From the NCBI RefSeq assembly GCF_002020135.1, contig NZ_MPZS01000001.1, positions 1,116,001 through 1,180,000 on the forward strand: a stretch of DNA of 64,000 nt. The letters run 5' to 3'. A program made the translations under genes and the position numbers. Under the pieces are notes generated by a model. It was not told the origin of the DNA, did not search any database, and worked only from the letters and a program-made list of their open reading frames with translations. The DNA comes from Thioclava marina. GTDB taxonomy: Bacteria; Pseudomonadota; Alphaproteobacteria; Rhodobacterales; Rhodobacteraceae. How positions within the stretch are numbered: the first letter of the stretch is position 1; each line of letters begins with the position of its first letter. Below, piece by piece: positions 8,533-16,886 of the stretch.

Positions 8533-9372
8533 ATGAGCCTGATCCAACGCCTCCCCTTCGTCAAGAAAACGCCCTTCGTCGCGGTGATCCGCCTGCATGG
8601 CGCCATTGGCGTCTCACGCCCCGGCGCGCCCGGTCTTTCGGATGCCGCGATGGCCCCGATCATAGAGCGCGCCTTTGCGCGGGGCAAACCGGCGGCGGTG
8701 GCGCTGCTGATCAATTCGCCCGGCGGATCGCCCGTGCAATCGGCGCTGATCGCGGGACGGATCCGCAGGCTCGCGGATGAAAAGAATATCCCGGTTCACG
8801 CCTTTGTCGAGGATGTGGCTGCCTCGGGCGGCTATTGGCTGGCTTGCGCAGCGGATCAGATCTGGGCCGACCCGACCTCTGTCGTGGGCTCGATCGGGGT
8901 GATCTCGGCCGGCTTCGGGTTGGACGAGTTCATCAGCCGCCACGGCATCCAGCGCCGCGTTCACACTGCGGGCGGGTCGAAAAGCTTCATGGACCCGTTC
9001 CGCCCCGAGAAGGACGAGGACATCGCGCGGCTGAAAAAGCTGCTCGAGGATATGCATGTCAGTTTCAAGGAGCATGTGCAGTCCCGGCGCGGCGCAAAGC
9101 TGCCCGAGGATCGCGACCTCTTTACCGGTGATATCTGGACGGGCCGTCAGGCTCTGGCCGAGGAAACCGGGCTGATCGACGGGATCGGCCATGCGGTGCC
9201 GAAGCTCAAGGAACTTTACGGAGAAAAGGTCCGCATCATCCCCTACGCGCCCAAACGTTCGCTCTTCCGCCGCTTCGGCGCGCAAATGGGTGGCGAGCTG
9301 GGTGCGGCCACGGCAGGCGCGCTGATCGACGTGGCCGAGGAGCGCGCTCTCTGGTCGCGCTACGGGCTGTAA
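8533..9372 (+). CDS. S49 family peptidase (signal peptide peptidase SppA/SohB-like)
   Basis: Membrane-linked serine protease family that cleaves signal-peptide remnants or membrane proteins. The 279-residue protein is the short, single-domain form. It has the oxyanion-type stretch INSPGGSPVQSA, the nucleophile in EDVAASGGYWLACAADQI (S98) and the lysine general base in GGSKSFMDPF (K150). No strong N-terminal transmembrane helix is seen, unlike E. coli SppA. Start ATG 8533 has no ribosome-binding site; see the promoter entry. The next gene begins 3 bp after its stop, so it heads a four-gene plus-strand cluster. Confidence 0.88.
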   Translation: MSLIQRLPFVKKTPFVAVIRLHGAIGVSRPGAPGLSDAAMAPIIERAFARGKPAAVALLINSPGGSPVQSALIAGRIRRLADEKNIPVHAFVEDVAASGGYWLACAADQIWADPTSVVGSIGVISAGFGLDEFISRHGIQRRVHTAGGSKSFMDPFRPEKDEDIARLKKLLEDMHVSFKEHVQSRRGAKLPEDRDLFTGDIWTGRQALAEETGLIDGIGHAVPKLKELYGEKVRIIPYAPKRSLFRRFGAQMGGELGAATAGALIDVAEERALWSRYGL

Positions 9373-9375
9373 GCG

Positions 9376-9567
9376 ATGCTGATCAAGGGCATGACCCTCT
9401 TTCTCGTCGTCATGGCGGTGCTCGCCATGTTCGGCAAGCTGCGACTGCCCGGGCGCAAGGGACCGGCCCGTGTCAGTGATCGCTGCCCTGATTGCGGCCG
9501 GCCGAAGATCGGGCGCGGCCCCTGCCCCTGCAAGACCGACAGGAACAAGACGGGACGCCGCGGATGA
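9376..9567 (+). CDS. Small membrane protein with zinc-ribbon-like tail, function unknown
   Basis: A 63-residue protein: one N-terminal transmembrane helix (GMTLFLVVMAVLAMFG) followed by a short basic tail with four cysteines arranged CPDCGRP...GPCPC, which could bind zinc. It starts 3 bp after the peptidase gene and its stop overlaps the next ATG (ATGA at 9564-9567), so it is expressed with both neighbours. I do not recognise a named family. The tight spacing on both sides and normal codon use argue that it is a real gene. Confidence 0.75.
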   Translation: MLIKGMTLFLVVMAVLAMFGKLRLPGRKGPARVSDRCPDCGRPKIGRGPCPCKTDRNKTGRRG

Positions 9568-10520
9568 TCTGGGATTTCGGCGAAATTGCCGCGGGGCTCG
9601 TGCTGCTTGTGGTGGCGGGAGATTTGCTGGTCAAAGGGGCGGTGGCGCTGTCGCTGCGCCTGGGTATTCCCGCGCTGATCGTCGGGCTGACGGTCGTGGC
9701 CTTCGGCACCTCCGCGCCCGAATTGATGGTCTCGGTGGCCGCCGTGCTCGATCACGCGCCGACGATCGCGCTCGGCAATGTCGTGGGCTCGAACATCGCC
9801 AATATCCTGCTGGTGCTGGGCCTGCCCGCGATAATTTCAGCAATCCGCACCGACGAGCATGACACCCGCGAGAGCTTCGTGCTGATGATGGGCGCGACGG
9901 TGCTCTTCATCCTCATCTGTTTCATGGGGCCGATCCGCTGGCCGCATGCGCTGCTGCTGCTCGCGGGGCTCGGGGTGATCCTGTTCCGCCAGATCCGTGA
10001 GGCGCTGACCCACCGCGCCAATCGCGACCCCGATGAGGAAATCGAAAGCGTCGATCCGAAAATGCCGGGGTGGCGCGTCGCCCTGTTCATCGCGGCGGGG
10101 CTCGCGGGCCTGCCGCTGGGTGCTGACTGGCTGGTCGACGGCGCCTCGGATATCGCGCGCACCTTCGGCGTGTCCGATACGGTGATCGGCCTGACGCTGG
10201 TGGCGCTCGGCACCTCGCTGCCCGAGCTTGCCACCTCGATCACCGCCGCCACTAAGGGCCGCGCCGATGTGGCTCTTGGCAATGTGGTGGGCTCGAACAT
10301 CTTCAACCTGCTTTGCATCATCGGCGTCGCAGGCCTCGTCGGCAATATTCCGGTGCCCGAACAGATGCAGCGCTTCGACCTCTGGGTGATGCTGGGCGCC
10401 TCGATCCTGCTTGCCCCCTTCATCTTCGGCAATCGCGTGATCGGGCGCTGGATCGGCGTGGGCTTCACCAGCGCCTACCTGATCTACATGGTACTGCTGT
10501 TTGTCGGAGGACGGGTATGA
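9564..10520 (+). CDS. Calcium/sodium antiporter (CaCA family, YrbG-like)
   Basis: Inner-membrane cation/Ca2+ exchanger, 318 residues, about 10 helices. The two inverted alpha-repeats characteristic of the family are clear: GTSAPELMVSVAAV with GNVVGSNIANILL in the first half, and GTSLPELATSITAA with GNVVGSNIFNLL in the second; the acidic residues in the two PEL motifs are the expected ion ligands. The start overlaps the preceding stop, and its own stop overlaps the next ATG (10517). Substrate specificity (Ca2+ versus other cations) cannot be decided from sequence. Confidence 0.9.
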   Translation: MIWDFGEIAAGLVLLVVAGDLLVKGAVALSLRLGIPALIVGLTVVAFGTSAPELMVSVAAVLDHAPTIALGNVVGSNIANILLVLGLPAIISAIRTDEHDTRESFVLMMGATVLFILICFMGPIRWPHALLLLAGLGVILFRQIREALTHRANRDPDEEIESVDPKMPGWRVALFIAAGLAGLPLGADWLVDGASDIARTFGVSDTVIGLTLVALGTSLPELATSITAATKGRADVALGNVVGSNIFNLLCIIGVAGLVGNIPVPEQMQRFDLWVMLGASILLAPFIFGNRVIGRWIGVGFTSAYLIYMVLLFVGGRV

Positions 10521-11293
10521 AACGAGCTCTCGTGACCGGTGGCGCGAAACGGCTGGGCCGCGCCATGGCGCTCTATCTGGCCGGACGCGGGATCGACGTC
10601 GCGATCCATTATCATGGCTCGGACGAGGCAGCGCAGGCGACGGCCGCCGAGGCCCGCGCCAAGGGCGTGCGCGCCGAGATCCTTCAGGCCGACCTGCTCG
10701 ACGAGGCGCAGATGGCCCCGCTCGTGGACCGCGCCGCACAGGCTCTCGGAGGGCCGCTCGACCTGCTGATCAACAATGCCTCGATCTTCGAATACGACAC
10801 GATCCACAGCGCGACCCGCGAAAGCTGGGACCGTCACTTCAACTCGAACCTGCGTGCGCCTTTCGTGCTGATCCAGCATTTCGCCGCGCAGGCCCCCAAG
10901 GCGGACCGCTCGAACGGCGAGCCGAAGGCGCGGGCGCTGGTGCTCAACATGCTCGACCAGCGGGTGCGCAAGCTGACGCCGGAATTCATGACCTATACGC
11001 TCGCGAAGATGGGGCTGTGGACGCTGACCCAGACCGGAGCGCAGGCGCTGGCCCCCGATATCCGGGTGAACGCGATCGGGCCGGGACCGACGCTGCAAGG
11101 CGCGCGCCAGTCCGAGAGCCACTTCGCCCGGCAGCGCGCCGCGACCATCCTCGAACGCGGCGCCGACCCCGAGGATATCTGCGCCGCTCTGGGCTATTTC
11201 ATGGATGCGCCAGCGGTCACGGGGCAGCTTCTGTGCGTCGATGGCGGTCAGCATCACGGCTGGAAAACGCCTGACGTCCTTGGTCCGGAATAG
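10517..11293 (+). CDS. SDR family oxidoreductase, pteridine reductase/FolM-like
   Basis: A 258-residue short-chain dehydrogenase. The N-terminal cofactor motif is TGGAKRLGR, the TGxxxRxG variant seen in NADPH-dependent pteridine reductases and FolM rather than the classical TGxxxGxG; NNAS and the YTLAKMG catalytic Tyr/Lys pair follow, and the C-terminus has GPTLQGARQSE. A role in dihydromonapterin or dihydrofolate reduction is likely from family but not proven. Translationally coupled to the antiporter gene (ATGA). It ends the cluster; a 299-bp gap follows. Confidence 0.82.
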   Translation: MKRALVTGGAKRLGRAMALYLAGRGIDVAIHYHGSDEAAQATAAEARAKGVRAEILQADLLDEAQMAPLVDRAAQALGGPLDLLINNASIFEYDTIHSATRESWDRHFNSNLRAPFVLIQHFAAQAPKADRSNGEPKARALVLNMLDQRVRKLTPEFMTYTLAKMGLWTLTQTGAQALAPDIRVNAIGPGPTLQGARQSESHFARQRAATILERGADPEDICAALGYFMDAPAVTGQLLCVDGGQHHGWKTPDVLGPE

Positions 11294-11592
11294 GCCTGGG
11301 CAGCCTGCCGTTGCGACAAGTTGTGCACCGCTGAGGGGCGCTTAACAAACCCGTTACAAAAGTGCTAAGAGTTTCAATGGCTTGCTCGAAGATAAAAATT
11401 TTTCTTTGGGAAAACAGGGACTTATTCTCGCGCCTAAAAAATGGGCAAAATGGTTGATAGCCTTTATATTAAGGCCCGCCCTCCCTGTCCCACATATTTG
11501 CCAACAGAGTTATCCCCAGAATTGGTGGACATGTTTCCTCTTGATCCCATGCGGGTAAGATTGCAGCCAGAACCGAGAATCGAAACCTGCTC
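11294..11592. other. Intergenic region before uvrC, AT-rich, no gene seen
   Basis: About 300 bp without a convincing ORF (a 68-codon minus-strand frame here is mostly antisense to the uvrC start). The middle, roughly 11340-11475, is strikingly AT-rich for this genome, with runs such as AAAAATTTTTCTTT and CTAAAAAATGGG, and likely holds the uvrC promoter. No clear terminator for the upstream SDR gene. A TTATCCCCA word at 11510-11518 resembles a DnaA box with one mismatch but is alone. A small RNA or leader element is possible; nothing in the bases proves it. Confidence 0.5.
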
Positions 11593-13500
11593 ATGAACGA
11601 CCACGATCACAGCGACGAAACTCTCAGCCCGGCCCCGGCGACGCGCCCGCAGCACGGGCTGACGGGTCATGCACTGATCGCGGATTACCTCAAGCGGCTC
11701 GACGGCTCACCCGGCGTCTACCGGATGCTGAACGCGAAGGGCGAGGTGCTTTATGTCGGCAAGGCGCGCAACCTGAAGGCGCGGGTGTCGAACTATGCGC
11801 GGCCCTCGGGGCACTCGGCGCGGATCGCGCGGATGATCTTCGAGACCGCCTCGATGATGTTCCTGACCACGCGCACCGAGACCGAGGCACTGCTGCTTGA
11901 ACAGAACCTGATCAAGCAACTCAAACCGCGCTACAACGTGCTCGCGCGCGACGACAAGAGCTTCCCCAATATCCTGATCGCGACCGATCACCCGTTCCCG
12001 ATGATCAAGAAGCATCGCGGCGCGCGTAAGGAGAAGGGGCATTACTTCGGCCCCTTCGCCAGCGCCAGCGCGGTGAACCGCACGCTCAACCATCTCGAGC
12101 GCGTCTTCCTGCTGCGCAACTGCTCGGACGCGATGTTCGACAGCCGCACCCGGCCCTGCCTGCAATACCAGATCAAGCGTTGCTCCGGCCCTTGCGTCGG
12201 CAAGATCTCCGAGGCCGATTACGCCGAGCTGGTCGAAGATGCGAAGCGCTTCCTGCAAGGCAAGTCCACCACGATCCAGCGAGAACTGGCCGAGCAGATG
12301 CAGACCGCCTCGGACGCGATGGAATTCGAGCGCGCCGCGGCGTTGCGCGATCGGATCAAGGCGCTGACGAATGTGCAGCAAAGCCAGGGGATCAACCCAC
12401 GCACCGTGCCCGAGGCCGATGTGATCGCACTGCATCTCGAGGGCGGGCAGGCCTGCGTTCAGGTCTTCTTCATCCGTGCGAACCAGAGCTGGGGCAATCA
12501 CGACTTCTATCCGAAGACGGGCTCCGGTGCCGAGGCACCCGAGATCCTGCAGGCCTTCATCGCGCAGTTCTACACGCATCGCCCGCCGCCGAAGCTGCTG
12601 CTGCTGTCGCATCCGGTAGAGGACGAGGACCTGCTGGCCGAGTTCCTGTCCGAGCGCGCCGAGCGCAAGGTGGAGATCGCGGTGCCGCAGCGGGGCGAGA
12701 AGGCCGAGCTGGTCGAAAACGCCGCGCGCAACGCCCGCGAGAGCCTTGGCCGCAAAATGTCGGAATCTGCGGCACAGGCGAAGCTGCTGGCGGGCGTGGC
12801 CGAGGCCTTCGGGCTGGAGAAGCCGCCCGCCCGGATCGAGGTCTACGACAACTCGCATATCCAGGGTGCCCATGCCGTCGGCGGCATGATCGTCGCGGGC
12901 CACGAGGGCTTCATCAAGAGCCAGTATCGCAAGTTCAACATCAAGAACACGGACCTGACCCCGGGCGACGATTTCGGGATGATGAAAGAGGTGCTGACCC
13001 GCCGTTTCACGCGCCTGCTTAAGGAAGACCCCGAGCGGCAGACCGACGCCTGGCCGGATCTTCTGCTGATCGACGGCGGCGCGGGGCAGGTCTCGGCGGT
13101 GCGCGAGATCATGGACGAAATGGGTGTGAGCGACATCGCGATGGTCGGCGTCGCGAAGGGCGTGGACCGCGACCACGGCAAGGAAGAGTTCCACCGCACC
13201 GGCCAGCGCCCAATCGCACTGCCGCGGCAATCACCCGTGCTCTATTACATCCAACGCCTGCGCGACGAGGCGCACCGCTGGGCGATCGGCACCCACCGGG
13301 CGAAACGTGCCAAGGCGCAGATGGCGAACCCGCTGGATGAAATCCCCGGCATCGGGGCGGCGCGCAAACGTGCGCTGCTCGCGCATTTCGGCTCGGCCAA
13401 GGCGGTGAGCCGCGCGGCTCCGATCGACCTGATGGAGGTCGACGGGATCTCCGAGGCGATGGCCGAGACGATTCACAATTTCTTCAACGAGAAGGGCTGA
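11593..13500 (+). CDS. uvrC: Excinuclease ABC subunit C
   Basis: Endonuclease of nucleotide excision repair that makes both incisions around a lesion with UvrAB. The 635-residue protein has the N-terminal GIY-YIG nuclease ([25 protein letters not shown], residues ~39-65), a UVR domain ([20 protein letters not shown]), the RNase H-like UvrC domain with [11 protein letters not shown] and [10 protein letters not shown], and a C-terminal helix-hairpin-helix pair ([29 protein letters not shown]). Preceded by a weak GAGAA ribosome-binding site. The next gene starts 1 bp after its stop. Confidence 0.97.
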   Translation: MNDHDHSDETLSPAPATRPQHGLTGHALIADYLKRLDGSPGVYRMLNAKGEVLYVGKARNLKARVSNYARPSGHSARIARMIFETASMMFLTTRTETEALLLEQNLIKQLKPRYNVLARDDKSFPNILIATDHPFPMIKKHRGARKEKGHYFGPFASASAVNRTLNHLERVFLLRNCSDAMFDSRTRPCLQYQIKRCSGPCVGKISEADYAELVEDAKRFLQGKSTTIQRELAEQMQTASDAMEFERAAALRDRIKALTNVQQSQGINPRTVPEADVIALHLEGGQACVQVFFIRANQSWGNHDFYPKTGSGAEAPEILQAFIAQFYTHRPPPKLLLLSHPVEDEDLLAEFLSERAERKVEIAVPQRGEKAELVENAARNARESLGRKMSESAAQAKLLAGVAEAFGLEKPPARIEVYDNSHIQGAHAVGGMIVAGHEGFIKSQYRKFNIKNTDLTPGDDFGMMKEVLTRRFTRLLKEDPERQTDAWPDLLLIDGGAGQVSAVREIMDEMGVSDIAMVGVAKGVDRDHGKEEFHRTGQRPIALPRQSPVLYYIQRLRDEAHRWAIGTHRAKRAKAQMANPLDEIPGIGAARKRALLAHFGSAKAVSRAAPIDLMEVDGISEAMAETIHNFFNEKG

Positions 13501-13501
13501 G

Positions 13502-14560
13502 ATGACCGATCACAGCCGCCAACCCCGCGCGCGGACCCGCGTGTACGATCTGGAACGCGACGGGCTGACCGCGCCCGAGGCACGCGCTGATCTGGAGCGC
13601 GTGGCCGAGGAATTCCGCATCCGCGTCACGCCCGAGATGCGCGGCGCGATTGCCGAGCCTGCCGATCCGGTCGCCGCGCAATTCGTCCCCTCGGCAAAGG
13701 AACTGACCACCCGCCCCGAAGAACTGGAAGACCCGATCGGCGATGACGCGCATTCCCCGGTGCCGGGGCTGACCCATCGCTACCCAGACCGCGTGATCTT
13801 GCACATCACGAAGACCTGCGATGTCTATTGTCGCTTCTGCTTCCGCCGCGAAACCGTGGGCGAGACCGGCCCGCTGCCCGAAGATCAACTGACCGCCGCT
13901 CTCGATTATATCGCCGCGACCCCGGCGATCCGCGAGGTGATCCTGACCGGGGGCGATCCGCTGACGCTCTCGACCCGCAGGCTCGCATCGGTGCTGGAAC
14001 GCCTCTCGACGATCCCGCATCTCGACCAGATCCGACTGCATACCCGCGTCCCGGTGGTCGCACCCGAGCGGATCACCGACACGCTTTGCCATATCCTCCG
14101 CGCAGCGCCGACCGCATGGATCGTGCTGCACACCAATCACGCGCAGGAACTCACACCCACTGCCCGTACCGCCATCGCGCGGCTCGTCGATCACGGCATT
14201 CCGATGCTCTCGCAAACGGTGCTGCTGCGCGGGATCAACGACAGCGCCGATGCGTTGGAAACCCTACTCCGCGCCCTCACGAAGCTCCGCGTCAAACCCT
14301 ATTACCTGCACCATTGCGACCTTGCGCGCGGCACCTCGCATTTCCGCACCACCATCACCGAGGGTCGAACGCTGATGGCCGAGTTGCGCCGCCGCTGCTC
14401 GGGCACGATGCTGCCGAATTACGTCCTCGACATCCCCGGCGGCCACGGCAAGGTTCCGATCACCGCGGACCATTTCACCCAAGGGGACAGCCCCGGCCAT
14501 TGGCGCGTCACCGACCGTAACGGCCGGACACATGACTATCGCGACCCCGCGACCCGTTAA
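13502..14560 (+). CDS. Lysine 2,3-aminomutase-like radical SAM enzyme
   Basis: A 352-residue radical SAM, PLP-dependent protein of the KamA/EpmB family, which moves the alpha-amino group of lysine to the beta position. The cluster motif CDVYCRFC with FRRE follows an N-terminal helical segment, the LTGGDPLTLS SAM-binding region follows, and the PLP-lysine motif is DIPGGHGKVPI near the C-terminus. It is shorter than clostridial KamA (~416) and close in size to EpmB, which modifies elongation factor P. No efp or epmA is adjacent, so whether it acts on free lysine or on EF-P is open. Sits between uvrC and pgsA, 1 bp after uvrC. Confidence 0.85.
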   Translation: MTDHSRQPRARTRVYDLERDGLTAPEARADLERVAEEFRIRVTPEMRGAIAEPADPVAAQFVPSAKELTTRPEELEDPIGDDAHSPVPGLTHRYPDRVILHITKTCDVYCRFCFRRETVGETGPLPEDQLTAALDYIAATPAIREVILTGGDPLTLSTRRLASVLERLSTIPHLDQIRLHTRVPVVAPERITDTLCHILRAAPTAWIVLHTNHAQELTPTARTAIARLVDHGIPMLSQTVLLRGINDSADALETLLRALTKLRVKPYYLHHCDLARGTSHFRTTITEGRTLMAELRRRCSGTMLPNYVLDIPGGHGKVPITADHFTQGDSPGHWRVTDRNGRTHDYRDPATR

Positions 14561-14605
14561 CGCGCCCTCTTCCGCTTTTTGAACCGCGCCGTTAGGTTGC
14601 CTCCC

Positions 14606-15235
14606 ATGAGATGGACGCTTCCCAATATCCTGACCGTGCTCAGGCTCCTGGCTGCCCCCGGTGTGGCGGTCATGTTCCTCTATTTCTCGCGCCCCTGGGC
14701 CGATTGGTTCGCGCTGGCGCTGTTCATCGGCGCGGCGATCACGGATTGGTTCGACGGCTATCTGGCGCGGGCCTGGAAACAGGAGAGCAAGTTCGGCGCG
14801 ATGCTCGACCCGATTGCCGACAAGGCGATGGTGGTGATCGCGCTGGTGGTCCTGACGGGCTATTCGGGGATGAACCCCTGGCTGATCCTGCCCGCCACCG
14901 TGATCCTCTTCCGCGAGGTCTTCGTCTCTGGGCTGCGCGAATTTCTGGGCGCGGATGCCGGGCGGCTGCGGGTAACGAAGCTCGCCAAGTGGAAGACCAC
15001 CGCGCAGATGGTGGCCATCGCCATTCTCTTTCTGGGAACCGGCCTCGCCTATCTCGAGCAAGGACGCGCACCGCGCGCAGGCGAAGGCGATATCCCGACG
15101 GGGGCGAGCCTTGCGGATATCGCGACCCATGTGGGCCTCGCGCTGGTCTGGATCGCCGCCATCCTCACCGCGATTACCGGCTGGGATTATTTCCGCAAAG
15201 CCCTGCCCTATCTGAAGGAGCCCGGGCATGATTGA
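14606..15235 (+). CDS. pgsA: CDP-diacylglycerol-glycerol-3-phosphate 3-phosphatidyltransferase
   Basis: Inner-membrane enzyme forming phosphatidylglycerol phosphate, the committed step to anionic phospholipids. The 209-residue product starts MRWTLPNILTVLRLLAAPG and has the CDP-alcohol phosphotransferase signature DWFDGYLARAWKQESKFGAM continuing into LDPIADK, with all aspartates present, plus several hydrophobic helices. The ATG at 14606 matches the usual PgsA N-terminus; a TTG at 14579 would add nine residues. The last 8 bp overlap moaD, an unusual but recurrent arrangement in this bacterial group. Confidence 0.94.
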   Translation: MRWTLPNILTVLRLLAAPGVAVMFLYFSRPWADWFALALFIGAAITDWFDGYLARAWKQESKFGAMLDPIADKAMVVIALVVLTGYSGMNPWLILPATVILFREVFVSGLREFLGADAGRLRVTKLAKWKTTAQMVAIAILFLGTGLAYLEQGRAPRAGEGDIPTGASLADIATHVGLALVWIAAILTAITGWDYFRKALPYLKEPGHD

Positions 15236-15476
15236 CGTTCTCTACTTCGCCTGGGTGCGCGAGCGCATCGGTCTGCCACGCGAAACCGTCGAGACGCAGG
15301 CCGCGACGGTTGCCGATCTCGTCGAAGAGCTGAAAGCGCGCGAACCGCGTTATGAGGCGGCCTTTGCCGATCTCACGGCATTGCGCGTGGCGCTCGATCA
15401 GGATCTGGCCGAGTTCGACGCATCGCTCGAAGGCGTGCGCGAGGTGGCCTTCTTCCCGCCGATGACGGGCGGCTGA
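15228..15476 (+). CDS. moaD: Molybdopterin synthase small subunit
   Basis: Ubiquitin-like sulfur carrier that donates the dithiolene sulfurs to precursor Z (cyclic pyranopterin monophosphate). 82 residues, beginning MIDVLYFAWVRERIGLP and ending with the obligatory Gly-Gly (PPMTGG) that is thiocarboxylated. It overlaps pgsA by 8 bp and is followed 1 bp later by moaE, its partner. The product is needed for the molybdenum cofactor of the formate dehydrogenase encoded 7-12 kb upstream. Confidence 0.95.
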   Translation: MIDVLYFAWVRERIGLPRETVETQAATVADLVEELKAREPRYEAAFADLTALRVALDQDLAEFDASLEGVREVAFFPPMTGG

Positions 15477-15477
15477 G

Positions 15478-15918
15478 ATGAAGATTTCCGTTCAGGCCGA
15501 GCCCTTCGATCTGGGCGTCGAGATGGCCGGTTTCGGCATAGGGCGAGAGGATGTGGGCGCCGTTGTCAGCTTCACCGGCATCGTGCGCGACGACACCGGC
15601 GCGATGGAGGCGCTCGAGCTCGAGCACTACCCCGGCATGACCGAACGCGCGATCGCGAAGATCGTGGGCGAGGCGATCGAGCGCTGGAAACTGGCCGATG
15701 TGATCGTCATTCACCGCCACGGACGGCTCGGCGTGGGCGAGCAGATCATGATGGTCGCCACCGCCGCCCGCCACCGGGTCGCCGCCTTCGAGGCAGCCGA
15801 ATTCCTGATGGATTACCTGAAATCCCGCGCGCCGTTCTGGAAGAAGGAACACGGTCCCGAGGGCACCGCATGGGTTGCGGCGAAAGACGAGGACGAGGAC
15901 GCGCTCAAGCGCTGGTGA
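15478..15918 (+). CDS. moaE: Molybdopterin synthase catalytic subunit
   Basis: Large subunit of molybdopterin synthase, 146 residues. Family features visible are FTGIVRDDTGAMEALELEHYPGM, VIVIHRHGRLGVGEQIMMV and the active-site region FLMDYLKSRAPFWKKEHGPEG, containing the conserved lysines. It starts 1 bp after moaD. The C-terminus is acidic (KDEDEDALKRW). It ends head-on with the sulfotransferase gene, whose stop begins at the next base (15919), leaving no intergenic space for a terminator. Confidence 0.95.
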   Translation: MKISVQAEPFDLGVEMAGFGIGREDVGAVVSFTGIVRDDTGAMEALELEHYPGMTERAIAKIVGEAIERWKLADVIVIHRHGRLGVGEQIMMVATAARHRVAAFEAAEFLMDYLKSRAPFWKKEHGPEGTAWVAAKDEDEDALKRW

Positions 15919-16737
15919 TCAATCGCCCAGCTTGGCGTGAACCTCGTCGAGATCGACCTCTCCGATCGGCATCTTGTTGTCCGGATCGTCGAAGTCGTAT
16001 TGGAACAGCTGGAAATCCTTCTTGTAGATTTCCCAGATCAGGTGACGCGAGAGGTCGTCGAAATACTCGCTCACCTTATGGGCGCGCTTCGGGCCATGCC
16101 CTTCGGATTCGTTGAACCGCGGCACCTTGGCGAGATCAACTTTCACCGGGGTCTCGATATGGTCGAGCACCGACTGCATCCCTTCGTTGAATTTCTCGGT
16201 GAAGAAGATGTTGTCGTAGCGCCCGCCATTCACGATGAACGTCGCGATATGGCCCGACATGGCCGACCAGTGGATGTCAGGCTCCATCGGGCGGCGCCAG
16301 CGGATCGTGTCGCGCGCGAACAGCAGGAAGCGGCGGAACGAGGCAATCTGGTCGAAATCGAAATTGTCCTCGGGCGAGCCGACCTCGATCCCGTATTTCT
16401 GTATCAGCTGCGGCACGAGGTTACCGCGATAGCGTTTGCCGTTGCGCTGGATGCCAGCGATCTTGTCGAAGAAGGACGACAGGATGCGCTGATAGGGATT
16501 GCGCACGCAGGTGAAGGCGTAACTCTTGTGCGCGCTGACATTCTCGGAAATCGGCTTCTGGCTTTCCTCCTGCGACCACTTGTGCAGGCCTGTCTTGGAA
16601 TCGTGGATATCGCCATCGAAGAACCGGCCGTGATCGGAATAGAACATGATCTGGCCGATCGACGAGCAGGCGCATTTGGGCACCACGCGATAGACGACGC
16701 TCTCGCTCTCGGTCATCCAGGTTCCGGGAAATCCCAT
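15919..16737 (-). CDS. Sulfotransferase family 2 (carbohydrate sulfotransferase-like) protein
   Basis: A 272-residue protein with PAPS-binding motifs of the HNK-1/chondroitin-type sulfotransferase family: the 5'-phosphosulfate loop in VPKCACSSIGQIMFY (residues ~19-33) and the 3'-phosphate motif in FTCVRNPYQRILSSFFDK (~75-92). No signal peptide, so it should act in the cytosol. A strong ribosome-binding site (GGAGGAAGACGA) precedes ATG 16737. It is divergent from a GT14 glycosyltransferase over a 149-bp shared promoter region, suggesting that the two enzymes build and sulfate the same glycan. Substrate unknown. Confidence 0.85.
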   Translation of the reverse strand: MGFPGTWMTESESVVYRVVPKCACSSIGQIMFYSDHGRFFDGDIHDSKTGLHKWSQEESQKPISENVSAHKSYAFTCVRNPYQRILSSFFDKIAGIQRNGKRYRGNLVPQLIQKYGIEVGSPEDNFDFDQIASFRRFLLFARDTIRWRRPMEPDIHWSAMSGHIATFIVNGGRYDNIFFTEKFNEGMQSVLDHIETPVKVDLAKVPRFNESEGHGPKRAHKVSEYFDDLSRHLIWEIYKKDFQLFQYDFDDPDNKMPIGEVDLDEVHAKLGD

Positions 16738-16886
16738 TCGTCTTCCTCCAAGAGCGCCCTGTTCCGGCTCGGGTAGCGCAGTCGTAATAAATATGCCCTA
16801 AAGAGCAAAGAAATCCTGTCTTTTCAACGTACATTGACGGTAACAAGACGGATAATCGCCACAAGAGCCGCCACATCGTTTCCCTC
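16738..16886. promoter_or_regulatory. Shared promoter region of the sulfotransferase/GT14 pair
   Basis: 149 bp between two divergent starts. The centre (about 16775-16860) is AT-rich compared with the surroundings (AATAAATATGCCCTAAAG, TTTTCAACGTACATTGACGG), as expected of back-to-back promoters. I could not pick confident -35/-10 pairs. Confidence 0.4.

Noticed and set aside
11508-11520. DnaA box / replication origin near uvrC
   Set aside because: Only one imperfect TTATCCCCA word; no cluster and no dnaA, dnaN or hemE-type context.
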